A DNA stretch of 64,000 bases from Welwitschia mirabilis (GCA_051453625.1 JBOZIK010000001.1:203057355-203121354); one strand, 5' to 3'. Shown: positions 26,831 through 39,582, numbered from the stretch's first letter. A program made the numbers and translations. The notes: a model not told the origin generated them from the letters alone.

Positions 26831-27900
26831 GATAGCACAATCATAATCATTAAGTGGTTTTACATCTTAGATTCATTTTAGACGCTAGTAGATAATATGC
26901 CAATAAAGATAGCCTGTTGATATTGATAGAACCATAAATCCCCTTAGGTAAGATACTATAAGAAACTATATGGAGATGATTACCAACATGGATCATCCAT
27001 TTAAAAAAGAAATTAAAAAATGGCAAACTTAGTATGGCCATCTCTACTAGAAGGTAATGTTTTAGAAGATTAGTTTCTTCTTAAGGTGAATTAGTGTTCA
27101 AATTATAAGAACAAATAGAGAAAACTATGGCCATTTAAAATTCTAAACAAAATCAAAATATTGATGTGGTTAATGATAAACCTTTAATAACTATTGGATT
27201 ATAACTTCAACACATCAATATTCTGGTGGATTATTAGTTTTGAAAAAAGACATTGATACCTCATAGCATCTTTTCTATGACTATAAAAATGTTTAACAAT
27301 TTTTAATACAACTAGCAATTCTAATATAACATTAATTTCCATAAATATTCTTTCAAGTCCAAAAATAACTAAGAGACATTTTTCATATAGCCATATTAAG
27401 CATATAGAAATTCAAAAGCCAACATTTTTTAAACATCATTAATTTTCCCTTTTTTTTCTGCTTTATTTTTATAAAACCTTATCCATTTCCTTGTTTCCCA
27501 TTTCATACCCTAACCCTACTATTATTTTTAACCCCTTTACACTACTACTTATTTAAATAATTTAAACATTGTATCTTTACCCATCCACTCACATCATTAC
27601 ATCTTCTTATATAAAGCATCGATTTATCACTTTCGTTCCTCTAATAAATTGTGTATTCATCATGTCTATCCATCAAATAGTCATTGCACATGGACTTCAC
27701 ATTGTTATCATGCATAACTCCTACATTATCATTGCACATGTACATATAGATATCAAACTCTTTACCATGCAAATTGCACCCATGTTTTATGTCATCACCA
27801 TATCCCTATTGTGTAGTATAACCACATTCATGCTATATTGCCATCATGCAAAACCCACATGATTATAAATAAATTTTAAAATTTTGATATCATAAAACTT
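26831..27900. other. AT-rich stretch, nothing firm
   Basis: The first 200 bases may be the decayed 3' part of the LINE. The plus-strand open frame at 27569-27862 encodes a peptide rich in His, Ile and Thr. It arises from loosely repeated CATCAT/ATTGCACATG words and shows no domain, so it is not called as a gene. Confidence 0.4.
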
Positions 27901-27901
27901 A

Positions 27902-27902
<1 letters not shown>

Positions 27903-27971
<69 letters not shown>

Positions 27972-27972
27972 A

Positions 27973-28014
<42 letters not shown>
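27903..28014. repeat. compound microsatellite (AC)n-(AT)n
   Basis: About 33 AC units run from 27903 to 27968. A short GAGACAGAG link follows, then about 18 AT units to 28014. It is uninterrupted, so length polymorphism is likely. Confidence 0.97.
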
Positions 28015-28019
<5 letters not shown>

Positions 28020-28059
28020 TCTCTAAGTTTTGTGATCATTTTATACTAATCTAGTCTTG

Positions 28060-28940
28060 CTCCTAGTTAATACTAAATCACTATTATAAAGGATTAACTA
28101 TTGATATTTATTATGTATGTCAAACTAAGCAGCATGAGCTTTAGCCAAAGGTTTGGAATACTACCAAATTAGTGTTGTTGCCCTTCTATAAAGATAGGGG
28201 ATCCACTTATGTGATGACAAAAATCAACCATTGAATAATTCAATTCTAACTAGCTGGGGAAAGAAAAGGAAAAGAAATTTTAAAAACTGATGAAAAACTA
28301 AAAAATTAACTAGAAGCGTTAATTTAGTTAATATTCTTAATTAATCAATCTCAAGTTTTCTTCAAATACAATATATTCGAAGCATAACACAAGTAAAATT
28401 AATGTACAAACCCTAGTTGTACTACTATAAAAGAAGGATTAATCTTAAGGATCAAACATTCCATTTTATTCTTAATTTTGAATCTTTTATTTTATTCAAC
28501 ATTTTCTCTTTTATTATTCCATTTTTTTAGTTCCTTTCTATTTATTGATTTGATGGTGGATTTCATGATTATGATGAAGGCTTATATCATAAAGTTCTTA
28601 AGCACTTTCTTCCTCCTTAAGCATAAGAAAGTAGTTATTTCACGAGGTAATTCTCTTGCTAACACAAAGGGAAATTTTGTAATTCATTGGTTTTTGTTGC
28701 ATATTTACTTCATTAACTTATGGAGTTTGATCTTTAATTAGATGTTTTTATTTTCACTTCCATCATTGATGCATTTATGATTATTTGTAACGCAATAGTA
28801 TATCTTGAATATTCTTGTAATTGCTACTATAGGAGTTTGATTCTTTAAATGCTTCTTTAGGATTAATAGGTTAAGATAAATGATATGTTAAATTTTATGA
28901 CATTTATCCTAATTTTCATTTTCTATATTACATTATAGGA
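28060..28940 (+). repeat. dispersed repeat family R1, longest uninterrupted copy
   Basis: This copy parallels 4140-4460 plus 5560-6060 and shares its right part with 7955-8165. It starts just after the microsatellite and ends about 250 bases before the solo LTR at 29188. The plus-strand open frame 28478-28741 within it has no homologue in the other copies and is not considered coding. Confidence 0.5.
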
Positions 28941-29477
28941 TGATCCTTTTTTAAAAGGTGGTTATATTGATTTGATATTACAAATTCTTTTCTTTAATTT
29001 TATTATATTTGATGTTTATAGTAAATGATTTTTCAATTGCTTATAAAAGCCTTAGTGGTTAGTGATTGATTATGTTAGATTCAAAAAAATTATTTTCATT
29101 CTTATGGTTTCCTTTATTTAGGCTAATTTGGATTCGACTTATAAATGATCATTTATGATGTCAAGGAGAAATTACATTCATTCATTATGTCATGTCCTCA
29201 GTCTCACAAGCCAAGAAAAAATTAAATTTTAATACAAATTATTCATGCATAAGAAAATTGAAGGTTAATGTTAATGAAAGATGATTATTTTCTATGTGAG
29301 ATTAGTTATTTCATCATATGTTAAGGTTTTAAATGGTTATTATGAGGAATTTCTTACTTTCATTTAAAAAATAAATTTACTTTTATCATTATTTTTCTCA
29401 CACAGCCAAATGTGAGGAGGGGGTTTAGAGAAAAGCCAAGTGGTCATTTGGAAACTTGACACCTCACCAACCTTTTC

Positions 29478-29485
29478 TATAAATA
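29478..29485 (+). promoter_or_regulatory. TATA box of the solo LTR
   Basis: TATAAATA is followed by AGTTGAAACTT and a CT-rich stretch. The same arrangement occurs in the related LTR (TATAAATG, 55993-56000). Conservation in two copies and position about 290 bases from the LTR start support a core promoter. Confidence 0.5.
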
Positions 29486-30051
29486 AGTTGAAACTTAAAG
29501 CCCTTATCTCCTTTCTCATTGTTCTCAAGTTTTTCTTCAGCCTTTTGCCCTTGCAACCCAAGAAGAAGGCCTTTACAATTAAGGATTTACACTTTTTGTA
29601 CTTTCTTGGTTATGTTTCAGGCTTCTTTTGCTTCTCAAGTGGGATTTAATCTACTTTGTAGCATTGAGATTCTTTGTTCTTATAAAAATGCTACTTATGT
29701 TTCTTTAATCTTTCCTTTTTTTGACTGATTTTTACTTATGAAAATTTTGTATATCTCAATTTGGAATTGTGGAGCAACATTTCTTTGTCCCTAGAGTAAA
29801 GCTAAGTTTTCTCTTTATGTATTAAATAGTAAGAATAAAAATCTAGCCAGGGTAACTAAGTGATGCGAACTTCAGAGGGGATACTTGTTGTTGGGTTTCC
29901 ACGACCATAAAAGCGAATTGCCAGAGAGAGAAAGGAAAAAATGCATTTAATTAATAAATAAATAAATAGAATCTCTCATAGTGAGGTCACACCTATGCTT
30001 ATTAGAATTGAAAATTTTTCTAAATATAAATTCAAGATAATCAAATGGGTA

Positions 30052-30362
30052 TCTTTTCAGTTTGGAAATTGTGGGTTTCCTCCCCTTGTTTTGTTGTGGA
30101 TACCTTCTCAAATTGCAAATGGTGAGATTTCCTCCTCTTGTTTTGTTGTGGTACCTTTTCAAATTGTTAATGGTGAGCTTTCCTCCTCTTGTTTTGTTGT
30201 GGGTAACTTTTCAAATTGCAAATGATGAGCTTTCCTCCTCTCATTTTATTGTGGGTACCTTCTCAATTTGCAAATGGTGAGTTTTCCTCCTCTTGTTTTG
30301 TTTGGATATCTTCTCTATTGATAATTAGTAAGCTTTCCTCTTCTTGTTTTTTTTTGGATACC
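30052..30362. repeat. 52-bp minisatellite inside the solo LTR, about six units
   Basis: Each unit runs approximately CTCAAATTGCAAATGGTGAG, then CTTTCCTCCTCTTGTTTTG, then TTGTGGGTACC. Units vary in length between 51 and 53. The same array is at 56558-56870 in the related LTR, so it belongs to the element. Overlapping open frames through it (29995-30225, 30062-30280) simply translate the repeat. Confidence 0.9.
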
Positions 30363-30839
30363 TTTGGGCCTTTTTGAAACCTCTCTCCCTCACCTAGGCC
30401 ATGCTAAAAATTGTGTTTTTCATACTTCTCATCCATGCCTTTTTATCATAGGTGCAGAGGTTGCTTAACATGCTTGTCATCAAGTGGTGGTGGTGGTGGA
30501 AGTCTAGGCAAGAAATTGTTGTCCTTTCCCTATATTTTTGAGGCCTTGCAATGATTAATTTTGGAAGCTTAATATTGTATCTTGGGCTAAAGAAGGATTA
30601 TTCTATTAGTAAATTTTGTAATGCCTTGTACTTGTATAACTTACTCCATAAAAATGTAATATGAGAAGCATTTTGTAGAGTGCTATGATATTGTGATTTA
30701 ATAGAAAATCTGTTTTATCCCTTGTTGAATGTGCACTCTATGTGTTTACCCTTTCTAGAAATTTTTCTTACTTTCCCCACTTCTTCCAATCAATACCCCA
30801 ATCGACATTCCCCCTCGAACCCATCTTCCTCCCACCCCC

Positions 30840-31060
30840 TTCTTTAAGGATTCAAACATCCCCAATGTCCAATCAAGTTTCTTGATGGCCCCCCATCAAA
30901 TCCATCCCTCTCCTTCTCAAGATTTGACACCCTCCATCGAGTTTCTTGATGGCTCCCATTGAACCAGTCGCCATAGCCCACTCCCATCCCTTCCCCCACC
31001 CCGTGCCCCCAGGATTTGATGCCCCTCATCGAGTTTCTCAATGGCCCCTGTCGAACCCAT
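30840..31060. repeat. C-rich repeat with hairpin core in the solo LTR
   Basis: Three units contain variants of CCATCGAGTTTCTTGATGG (cores near 30871, 30934 and 31026). The core folds on itself: CCATC pairs with GATGG, and a further CCATC often follows after C-rich spacer. A longer set of related units is at 57440-57920. The region stands out as C-rich in AT-rich surroundings. Confidence 0.75.
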
Positions 31061-31799
31061 GCCCTTACATTATTCCAATAGCATTTCTCTTACTTATAAC
31101 CCCTTTTGCATAGCATTTTGAAAGTGCTTGAACTTCCAAAATGTACATTAAAGGGGTGAATGAAATAGATAATGTGCTTTTGAGGTTTTTCTTGCAGGTT
31201 CTCTCATGGGTTAAAAATGAAGCTCATGTTATGTCACCTCACAGATGTGATGTAAATTTGTTTTTCTTTTTACTTCTTTTATGGGTGAGTATTTATTTCT
31301 TGTAAAGTCTTTCCTGTTAGACTTAGATTTGGGATATGTAACTTATTTTTTTACTTTAGCCCTACTTGTAGGGCTTGCCTATGGGTTGTATAAATAAAAA
31401 TTCTACCTTTATTTTTATTCTTTTCTTTATTTATGCTTTCATATATAGATATATATAGTTTGATTTGGATATATAGTCTAAATAGTTGAATATGACAACA
31501 TAAATACTATAAGGTAATGTCTAGTTTATTTTCTATAGTAGATATTCTCCTTGAAAATGGTAGATTTAGATTTATTTCAGCTTTTTACATTATTAGATGT
31601 CTAATTTGTGATATTTAATTTTTAGTATAATCTGGACTCTTATTTAGATCTATTTTTATGTTAAATGCATGGTATCTTATGGTTATTCTTCCAGGGCATT
31701 TACATTTCTATTTCTAGATATTATTTTGATGCTCTTGTTTATGTTTATGGAAATGGACGTTTAACGTAGATCACCTCACATAAACCCTAAGGAACCTCT

Positions 31800-32470
31800 T
31801 AGCGTTGCTCTCCAAAGTTCTTAGACTTTGGAAAGCTAATATAAAAGGGTAGCCCTTGGGGCTTAATAAAAGAACTTTTAAAGAAAAATTTTGATAAGTA
31901 AACATGTCCTCACATAAATTATAATGAAATATTTTTAGTGTTTCTCTCTAAAGTGATTGAGATTTGAAAATCTATTCTAAAGAACCCTTTTAGCACTGCT
32001 CTCCAAAGTTATTGGACTTTGGAAAGCTAACATAGAAGGGTATCCCTTAGGGCTTAATAAAAGAATTTTTAAGGGAAAAGTGTAATAAGTGATGCTCTCT
32101 AAAGTGCTTAAGATTTGGAAATCTACCCCAAGAAACTCTTTTAGCACTACTCTCCAAAGTTCTTAGACTTTGTGAAGCTAATATAGATTGGTAGCCTTTG
32201 GGGCTTAATAAAATATCTATTAAGAGAAAGCTTTGATGAGTGAAAATGTTCTTACATAAACCCCAAGAAACTCTTTTAGTACTACTATTTAAGGTTTTTG
32301 GACCTTGGAAAGATAATGTAAAAGGGTAAGCCTTGGGTCTTAATAAATAACATTTATTTTAATAAGTGAAAATTTCCTTACATGAACTCCATTAAACCCT
32401 TTTAGTGCTACTTTCCAAAGTTCTTAAACTTTGAAAAACTAATATAGAAATATAGATTTGGGTGTTAATA
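31800..32470. repeat. irregular tandem repeats with hairpins in the 3' part of the solo LTR
   Basis: Units contain a self-complementary core, CCAAAGTTCTTAGACTTTGG, or a variant (near 31812, 32003, 32153 and 32415), then AGCTAATATAGAAGGGTAG, then GGGCTTAATAAAAG. Spacing is about 130-190 bases. The same series is at 49360-49890. The repeated AATAAA may offer several polyadenylation signals. Confidence 0.85.
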
Positions 32471-32851
32471 AAAGAATAAACACTTAAACATATTATAGCC
32501 TTGGGAAAAAAATTTAATGGTAACAAAAGGTATCTTTTCTTAATTAATTAATTTCACTTATTAAATTACTCGTATGTAGGATATTCTTTTAGTCATATTT
32601 TAATATAAAAAAGTTACTTTATCATTAAATATTTTAAGGAAGTATTAATTTTAAGAGTACTTAATAATAGTGTAGTATTAAAAAAACAAATCTCTAATTA
32701 CCTAAAAATTTATAGTATAAATTCTTACACGTACTTTTGATAAAATGTTACCTAGATGTTTTTAAAGCCTTCCTTACTAATTTAATCAGACAAAGTTTAG
32801 ACTAATAAATCTTCTTGGTCTTTGTAAGGGTTTTGAATTATGGCTGTGACA

Positions 32852-35387
32852 TCTTCATCCAAAAAAAGACTTCTTACATGAGTTATTAAGTAGACATAAA
32901 TAGGCTAAGGGATAAATAATTTATGATTTCAAATGCATAATTCTACTACTAGCATTAATGTTCTTCCCATTTTTATGGATTCATGTATAAATGTTTATAG
33001 GAATTTGGTCTTCTCTTTGAATGTGTTGTGTAATTTTGATTCATCATTCAACCTTGGCATTCTTGATTTTGAATCTTCATCCTTCAACCTTAGCATTCTT
33101 TTAGAGTATATTTTCCCTTTAGAATAAATTTTGGTTTTAAAAAAATTAAACATCTTAAAAATTTTTGTTCTTAACGCCCTTTCACACCTTAAACCACCTA
33201 AGCACTTCTACCTTTATAATCACAGACTCAAACATTTTTAGGTAGGAAATATTAAATATCATTTATTACATCAAATAAATCATCATCACCTCAAACCCCA
33301 CTTCCCATCCCTTTCATTTTTGTTCTATCTAATAAAGTCCATCAACCATTCTCATCTTCCATCCATCTATAAGTTTTTAAGATTAAATGATCCTAGTTGA
33401 TGGACTTTACTTAATAAATCATTAATAGGTAATTACCTTATCATTAAAAATTAGGTAAAATTTAAATTTATGTATAGTTTCAAGAAAATACTTTTCTTAT
33501 TTTTGAATTAACTTATTAAGGTTTAGTTTCATTTAAGAACTTCTAATTGAAAAATGTGGTTGAATTAAGGTAGAATCTAATCTCATGCTAAGTAAATTAT
33601 TTTTTAAAGTATTTTACAAGGACAAGAATTACCTTAATTAGGCTAATGAGTTAATGACCCCTTTATGGACATAAAAACATTATTAAATATGAGAAGGATG
33701 ATTAAAAGAAACTAAAATATCTCCTCTTCAAAAAGTACATCATTTATTAGTCATTTAAAAATTCAGTTTAGTTAATTACATTAGGGTTATAGATGCTCAC
33801 TAGTAATGTAGCTTTAGCGATTTAGTTTATGAGATGTTCAACTACATCAAGGCTATAAATTCTCACTGGAAATATAGCACTAACTCCTTTACATATTAAA
33901 ATGTTAAACTGTTAAAGGATATGTCATAATACTAAATACCCAATTAGATTAGAATACTTAAAGTAAGGAATAAAGTGTGATTATAGAAAAGGTAAAAATT
34001 TGAATAAAAATGGTTAATTTGAAAGACTCTATTGTGACTACGTTCTTTAACTTGTGTACTTGAGAATTTGCTTAATTGATTTTTGATTACTTGTAGGTTT
34101 ACTTAAAGCATACCTTATTTGCTTGATAATGTGACACATTTTAAATTCAAAATAAAATTTGAAAAATTTTCAATAAATGTGGTCATTAACTAAGGTATTC
34201 TATCTTTTGAAGTTATGGATTGATGCATTTTTTTCAGTTTTCATGTTGGATTTTCCTAAAGATTGCATTCCATCCCCTAAATACTTACATCAAAACCATT
34301 TTCTAGCCATGTAATTAACTTGCTCTTAAAAGACTTGCATACAATTATCTATCTTTGTAATTCTGAAAATAAAATTTAATTTAGTTAAGGAGTATGGAAT
34401 TAACTTTTATAGAAATTCTTTTTGATTTTGATGCCTTAATCAAAATTTTGCAAAAATATTACATCATTTCCTTATTTACCATTTTCACTTAGTTAGTTTT
34501 TCCATGTTGCTCATTTCTTCATTAACTTTTTTACTAAGGGTCTAGTAAAATCTAGTTAGGGAATGTATTTGCATATAAATATTAACATTCTAAGTGAGTA
34601 TAATTGATCAATTTTGCATTGGAAAAGATATTAAATTCATTAATGTATTATAAAATGATCTCTTTTATTATTTTATCACATTTTCATAAATTTATTGACT
34701 GCCTTATCATTACTAGGCTAATTGCTATTTTTTGAAAACCTATGCATAAGCTAACCGAATTCTAGTGCCAAACATTAGCACCACTAGCTAGGACTACTAG
34801 CATTATCAACCTTTTAAGATAAATTGTTCCAAAGCTCATGTTCTTGCACCTATTTTGGGAATTAAGCATTCTACACTTATGGGCTTAGTCAAAAATAAAT
34901 CAAATTGAACCTTAAAACTTTAATGACATGTGGCAGAAGTGCGAAATTCCATATCACAATGATATGTAATGCAAACAAGGATGACTACATTAAAGATACA
35001 TGAAATGACATTTATTGGAAGGATCATCATCATTCATAAGACATGTAATCATCTTCATTACACTTGAAAAGAAAGGAATTATTCTTTACAGCTACAAAAA
35101 TTATAACTTCCTCCTTATGTAACTGCCCTTAAGTAACTCCTCACATATATTGCCACCTAACACAATTATAACTTAGAATCAAATCCTTCCTTCATCCATA
35201 AAAGAACATTCAGTACCCATTGTAAACATCTTTTTAATTGGTTTAACATGGAAAAAACTTGAAGGCTAGGATGTTATGATGCTCTGATACTCATTCTTGG
35301 AGGCAAAACAATTCAAGGCTAGTTGAGAAGTTCTTATTTTTATCCTTCTTTATTGATGTAATGTATATTTCTTTTAATTTTAATATA
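32852..35387. other. AT-rich stretch, nothing recognised
   Basis: No coding relic, LTR boundary or RNA gene was recognised. The plus-strand open frame 32933-33127 has no domain. This may be very old transposon DNA. Confidence 0.5.
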
Positions 35388-35660
35388 AAAAATGGTTTGA
35401 ACCCTTTCATTATTATTACACATTTCATTTGAAATTAGTAATATTTAGGTTAGACTAATTCTAAAAAAATGGTTTGAACCCTTTCATTATTATTACACAT
35501 TTCATTTAAAATTAGTAATATTTAGGTTAGACTAATTCTAGAATTAGTTTAACCTCTTTCATTATTATTGCACAATTCACTTGGCATCAGTAATATTTAG
35601 GTTGGACTAATTTCAAGTTGGTTTTATTCTTTTATTATTATTTCACAACCATTTAACATT
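35388..35660. repeat. 77-bp tandem repeat, about three and a half units
   Basis: ATGGTTTG begins units at 35392 and 35469. The first two units differ at about one position, and the third and fourth are increasingly diverged. Each contains CTTTCATTATTATTACACA and AGTAATATTTAGGTTAGAC. The near identity of the first two suggests a recent duplication or gene conversion. Confidence 0.9.
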
Positions 35661-35934
35661 AGCAGTTTTTATGTGGAGCTCACTTAATTGTAAGTCTAAG
35701 ATACAAGAATCATTAGAGTAAAGATGAAAAGAAGGATGAATCTTTATATCCTTGAAGTATTTTCATTCCCTTCTATTATCAATCAAAGATCACTTTTATC
35801 TCAAACTCTATTTTCATATTTTATTTTTATTTTTCATTATAAGTTAAAATAATCATGTTTCTCTTGTAGAGTTACAACATACATCCCTGTGGAAGAATGA
35901 TTCTAAGTATAAACTCAAATAAAAATAGATCACT

Positions 35935-36430
35935 ACAAAACTATAATTAGTAGGGAGTCTGATTTATGTGACTAATATTAGATGAGATATATCAGATGTT
36001 GTTAGTATCTTATTAAGATATCTTCATGCATCTAAGTTAACTCATTTGAATGTTATAAAGAGATTGCTGAGATACCTAAAGGAGACTAAGGATTTAGATC
36101 TAACATATAGAATAAGATCTTAATTTATCCTAAAGAAATACTCTAATTTTTATTTTACTAGAAAAGGTGACATGTAGAGAAATTGATTTAGATCTAACAT
36201 AGAGAGTTCTTCATTAATAAGAAATTAGTAATTTGCATAACCAAGAATTCCTTACATTATGATAGGATAAAACCTTTTGTGTCAAGTTCATAAAATTAGA
36301 AAACTCATATAAAATAAAGTGAGTATACCTACATATTATTCAATCATGAAGAAAACAACAAATATCCTCATACAACTAGTTGGTTAAGAGAAATTATAGC
36401 ACTTTCAATCTAAAATTGAATTGATAATGA
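35935..36430 (+). mobile_element. Copia RT/RNase H relic
   Basis: Plus-strand translation reads LVGSLIYVTNIR*DIS, VVSILLRYLHASKLTHLNVI and KRLLRYLKETKDLDLTY (about 35950-36100). These match the stretch joining RT and RNase H in Copia elements (GSLMYL-TRPDI-V...RYLKGT). Weaker remnants of the pol C-terminus reach about 36430. Stops occur. The rest of the element is not visible, so this is a fragment of roughly 500 bases. Confidence 0.75.
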
Positions 36431-39400
36431 GTTAATTGAAACTTATTTTCTCTTCTACATCATGGACTTCAATTGGCTTTTGATTCTTTGTTCAAAGCCA
36501 CTTTCTATCCTAATACTATGATATGTATAGTAGAATTTTAGCCTAGTACTAAGAGTTATGTAGTACATTTTTTTCTAGCATTACAGGGATGTACAATGAA
36601 CCAAGATTTCTATCTACTATGTAATGTGTAATAGTATATTAATGCTTTTGTAATGAACTAGTTTCCTCACATAGCAATTATTTGGAGGTTATGCTATTAT
36701 GAATCATATTCCCAAGGTTTTTTTCTAGGCACTTTGGTTTTCTTGGAAGAGATCACATTTTCATATTAAGGGTAGAATTATTGAAGCACTAAAGTCTTGC
36801 ACTGTGAACACATATTTTAGAATTCATTTTTTCTTTTCATCCTTAAAAAACCTTAGCTTTATTTTATTTTTATCGTGTTTCATCTCTTTGTAACATTTAG
36901 GAAAATCTTATTGTGGTGGGATTAGTAGCTGCGTCTTATCATCTTAAGTCCTTTTTCCCATAATCTCATGTCATCTTTTTTCCATTATAAGTTTACTCAA
37001 AGTTGTCTCTTGTTCTCTCCACTCCACTCTATTAGATTTTAATTTGCTTAGGTCTTCTTATGTTTATTACTACTTTATAATCATAGTAAGTACATGAATT
37101 TATTTATTTAATACCAGTAAGCTCTAATGAATAAGATGATGAAATTCTTTTGATTTTGGAAATTGTTCTTACTTAATTGTAATTAATAGATACATAGTAG
37201 TTTAGGATTCATGTTATTTTTCTCACCCTAAAGGAAAGTCTTTTTTCCCCCACTTGATTTTTTTTTCATTTCCCATAATACATCATGAACTTTAAAAATT
37301 AAAAAGAATGGATTTAAGTAAAACTACAAAAGCGTGAAAGGATAGGATTAAGTGGAATTGAAGCATCTAAAATAGTAGAAGTGCTTCATCTTTAAATGCC
37401 TTAAGTGGATAACAAAGGAAGATACTATACAATTTGTTATCAAAAATACATAAATTTAATCAAACAAAAGACTCATCATTCTAAAGGCTAATTAGAAACA
37501 TAAGAAGATATGATTTTAGTTTCAAGATCATAATCAATGGCTATGACTTTGCAACTTGAGGTTATGTTTACATGACTTGATATTTTAAAATAATTAATGG
37601 TAGATTTTTCTTTAAAAAAAAGTCCATTGTAAAAAGGACATGGATAAGATTCAAGCTTTGGTAAATTGCTAAGATTTGTATATACGCTACAATTCAATGC
37701 CTAAGGACATGTTGAAATCCTATTAAAACTCTAATGATGTGGTTGCCTTTATAAGTAAGCTCTTTTGTGAAATAAATGAAAAGAAATAAAATTTTATTTT
37801 TAGGAAATCTTATGCTCTGTTATTTTTGACTCTTTTACTTCCTAGCAACTAGTATTAAAGCTCTTAGATTGTTTTGCATGTTGTTTTACAGGTTCTAATC
37901 TGCTTGTTTGACCTTTATCTAAAAGCTATGTTTTTTGCTTAATAATTATTTTATTCTTTCCTAATGGCTATTGTTATGCCCTATCACCTATTACTTATCT
38001 TTCTCTGCTACTTACTAGATCAATTCTCCTACTTGCATGACTTGCTTTTGGTTGCTTTGCATTTGCTAGCTACCCAGGATCACTTTCTTTAACTTACTCC
38101 TACTATTGTCATTGCATAGTTCAACTACAATCTGCCTTCTTCATGCTTTTGGAAGCCTACTTTACTTGATCTCTGATTATTATGTAGTATTCTACTTTTG
38201 TCCTTACTTAATCACATGCTTGCATTAATATCTTGCTAACCTTGTGTCTCTATGCTCCCATGAGTTTCTTATCTTCTTGATCCTTGCCAAATCTATGCCA
38301 TTCTTGTAATCCATTTGCTCCTTAACTTGGATTATTATTTCTCTACAAATCATACCCACTCTTCTCTCAGTCATCATAGTTATGCCTAATCTTCTCCCTA
38401 TAGTATGTTCTTCACCTATTCCTATTCATGATACTTCCACCCTGCTCTTTACAGCTAGCCTATGCGAGATGGTTATTCTTGTTCACACTATTTTCCTACC
38501 CTTATCGATGATTCCCTTTCAATCCACTTGCTACTGCAATGATGCCCCACCACCACCTTTCCTAGAAAGATTGATTAGTGCACATGTTTTTTCTACCTAA
38601 TGCTTCTGTTTAGCTTCTTGTGCCTACTCTTGCCTTTAGAATATTATTTTTGGACACTTACTCATTAATTTTCTTCTACCTACATGAGTTCTTTTCATCA
38701 CTTATGAGTGTGCCATGCTATCAATCCATATCTATGTAGCCTTGTCTGCACCTAGCTACTTTGCCTCTACACTTGTCATTAAATACTACTAATTCTCACT
38801 TACTGTTCTCCTCCTCACTATAAGCTGATGACGATAATGTCACTGCATGTCAATCCATTATGTCATGATAACAGTAATACCACACCTTACTCATCGCATA
38901 ATGTGATCTCCATTGATGACTATCACCACCTTCATTATATAGATATATGCCCATTACCTTCTTTGTAGTGCATCGACCTACATGCCTACCATATTTTTCA
39001 ATGCTTGTATCCACTTGTGAATCTATCTTACTACCACCCTATGCTTGCTACTAGTGGTAATACATGATTAACTATTTTTATCTTTTTACTGTAGTTATAT
39101 TTACCAATGATAAGTTGGGGTAATGTTAGAGTCACTAGTGTGGTACATTGGAGGTTGGAGGTTTGATTCCTTATAGAGTAAACATCTAGTTTTTTTGAAT
39201 TTATGCCCATAAATTTTAAGTTCCTATGCACATGTAATTTTAAAGAGCTATTGCTCAGTCTTATCTCCCTTATGTACACATGTTTTTAGCTAAGGAATTG
39301 CTTAGTCATTAGCCCTGCTTTATGCACATAGGAAATTTTTAGTTTTTAGCTTTTTAACTTTTTTCAAACTTTTTTGGACAATTTTCAACTTTTTATGCTT

Positions 39401-39480
39401 AATTCTTTTAAACATTGCTTAGTGCTTTTCAAAGGTTTTTGGGAAGTATTTCTATTTATTGTATGTTCTTAACCTTATTT
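36431..39480. other. AT-rich stretch, unrecognised; CT-rich from about 38000
   Basis: I see no gene or element relic I can name. From 37850 to 39050 the plus strand is rich in C and T, with frequent CTTGC, TGCTAC and CACC words. The plus-strand open frame 38382-38600 follows from that composition and has no domain. Confidence 0.4.
39110..39180 (+). other. possible tRNA-derived (SINE-like) relic
   Basis: GGAGGTTTGATTCC (39157-39170) resembles a degraded pol III B box (GGTTCGANTCC). About 40 bases upstream, GTTAGAGTCACTAGTG could be a degraded A box. There is no cloverleaf, no poly-A/T tail and no second copy, so the call is weak. Confidence 0.25.
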
Positions 39481-39582
39481 TCTCTCTCTTTTTCTCTCAT
39501 CTAGTCAAGTTTGGAATTTGGAGAAAAATCTACTTGACTTGATTTTTGTCTCTCTTAGATCTATTCTTGTAATCTAAATAGA

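Larger units (their letters stand above)
29188..32851 (+). mobile_element. probable solo LTR (about 3.7 kb) of the chromovirus family
   Basis: The left end (TGTCATGTCCTCA) coincides with the point where similarity to 55730 onward begins. The left 2.4 kb aligns with 55730-58980. The right 1.05 kb aligns with 49360-50291, which is followed by a primer binding site. The right end is TGTGACA at 32851. No primer site or pol sequence adjoins it, hence solo. Flanking five-base words (CATTA and TCTTC) do not form a target site duplication, so a rearranged or old insertion is possible. A TATA box lies 290 bases in, so U3 is short and the transcribed R/U5 part very long. Confidence 0.7.

Noticed and set aside
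27569-27862. 97-codon plus-strand open frame
   Set aside because: The peptide follows from loosely repeated CATCAT and ATTGCACATG words, has no domain and sits in intergenic AT-rich DNA.
27903-28014. CRISPR-like or satellite array
   Set aside because: Simple AC and AT dinucleotides only, with no spacers. It is a microsatellite.
29440-29728. Open frames in the solo LTR with a similar peptide in the other LTR (55901-56152)
   Set aside because: Similarity is explained by the LTRs being copies of each other. Frames are short and differ at start and end, and the peptide is low-complexity and rich in Phe, Leu and Lys. Retained coding is not shown.
29995-30280. Overlapping open frames with repeated peptide units
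   Set aside because: They are translations of the 52-bp minisatellite in different frames.
38382-38600. 72-codon plus-strand open frame in CT-rich DNA
   Set aside because: Composition alone explains the frame; no domain, no homologous copy, no splice context.
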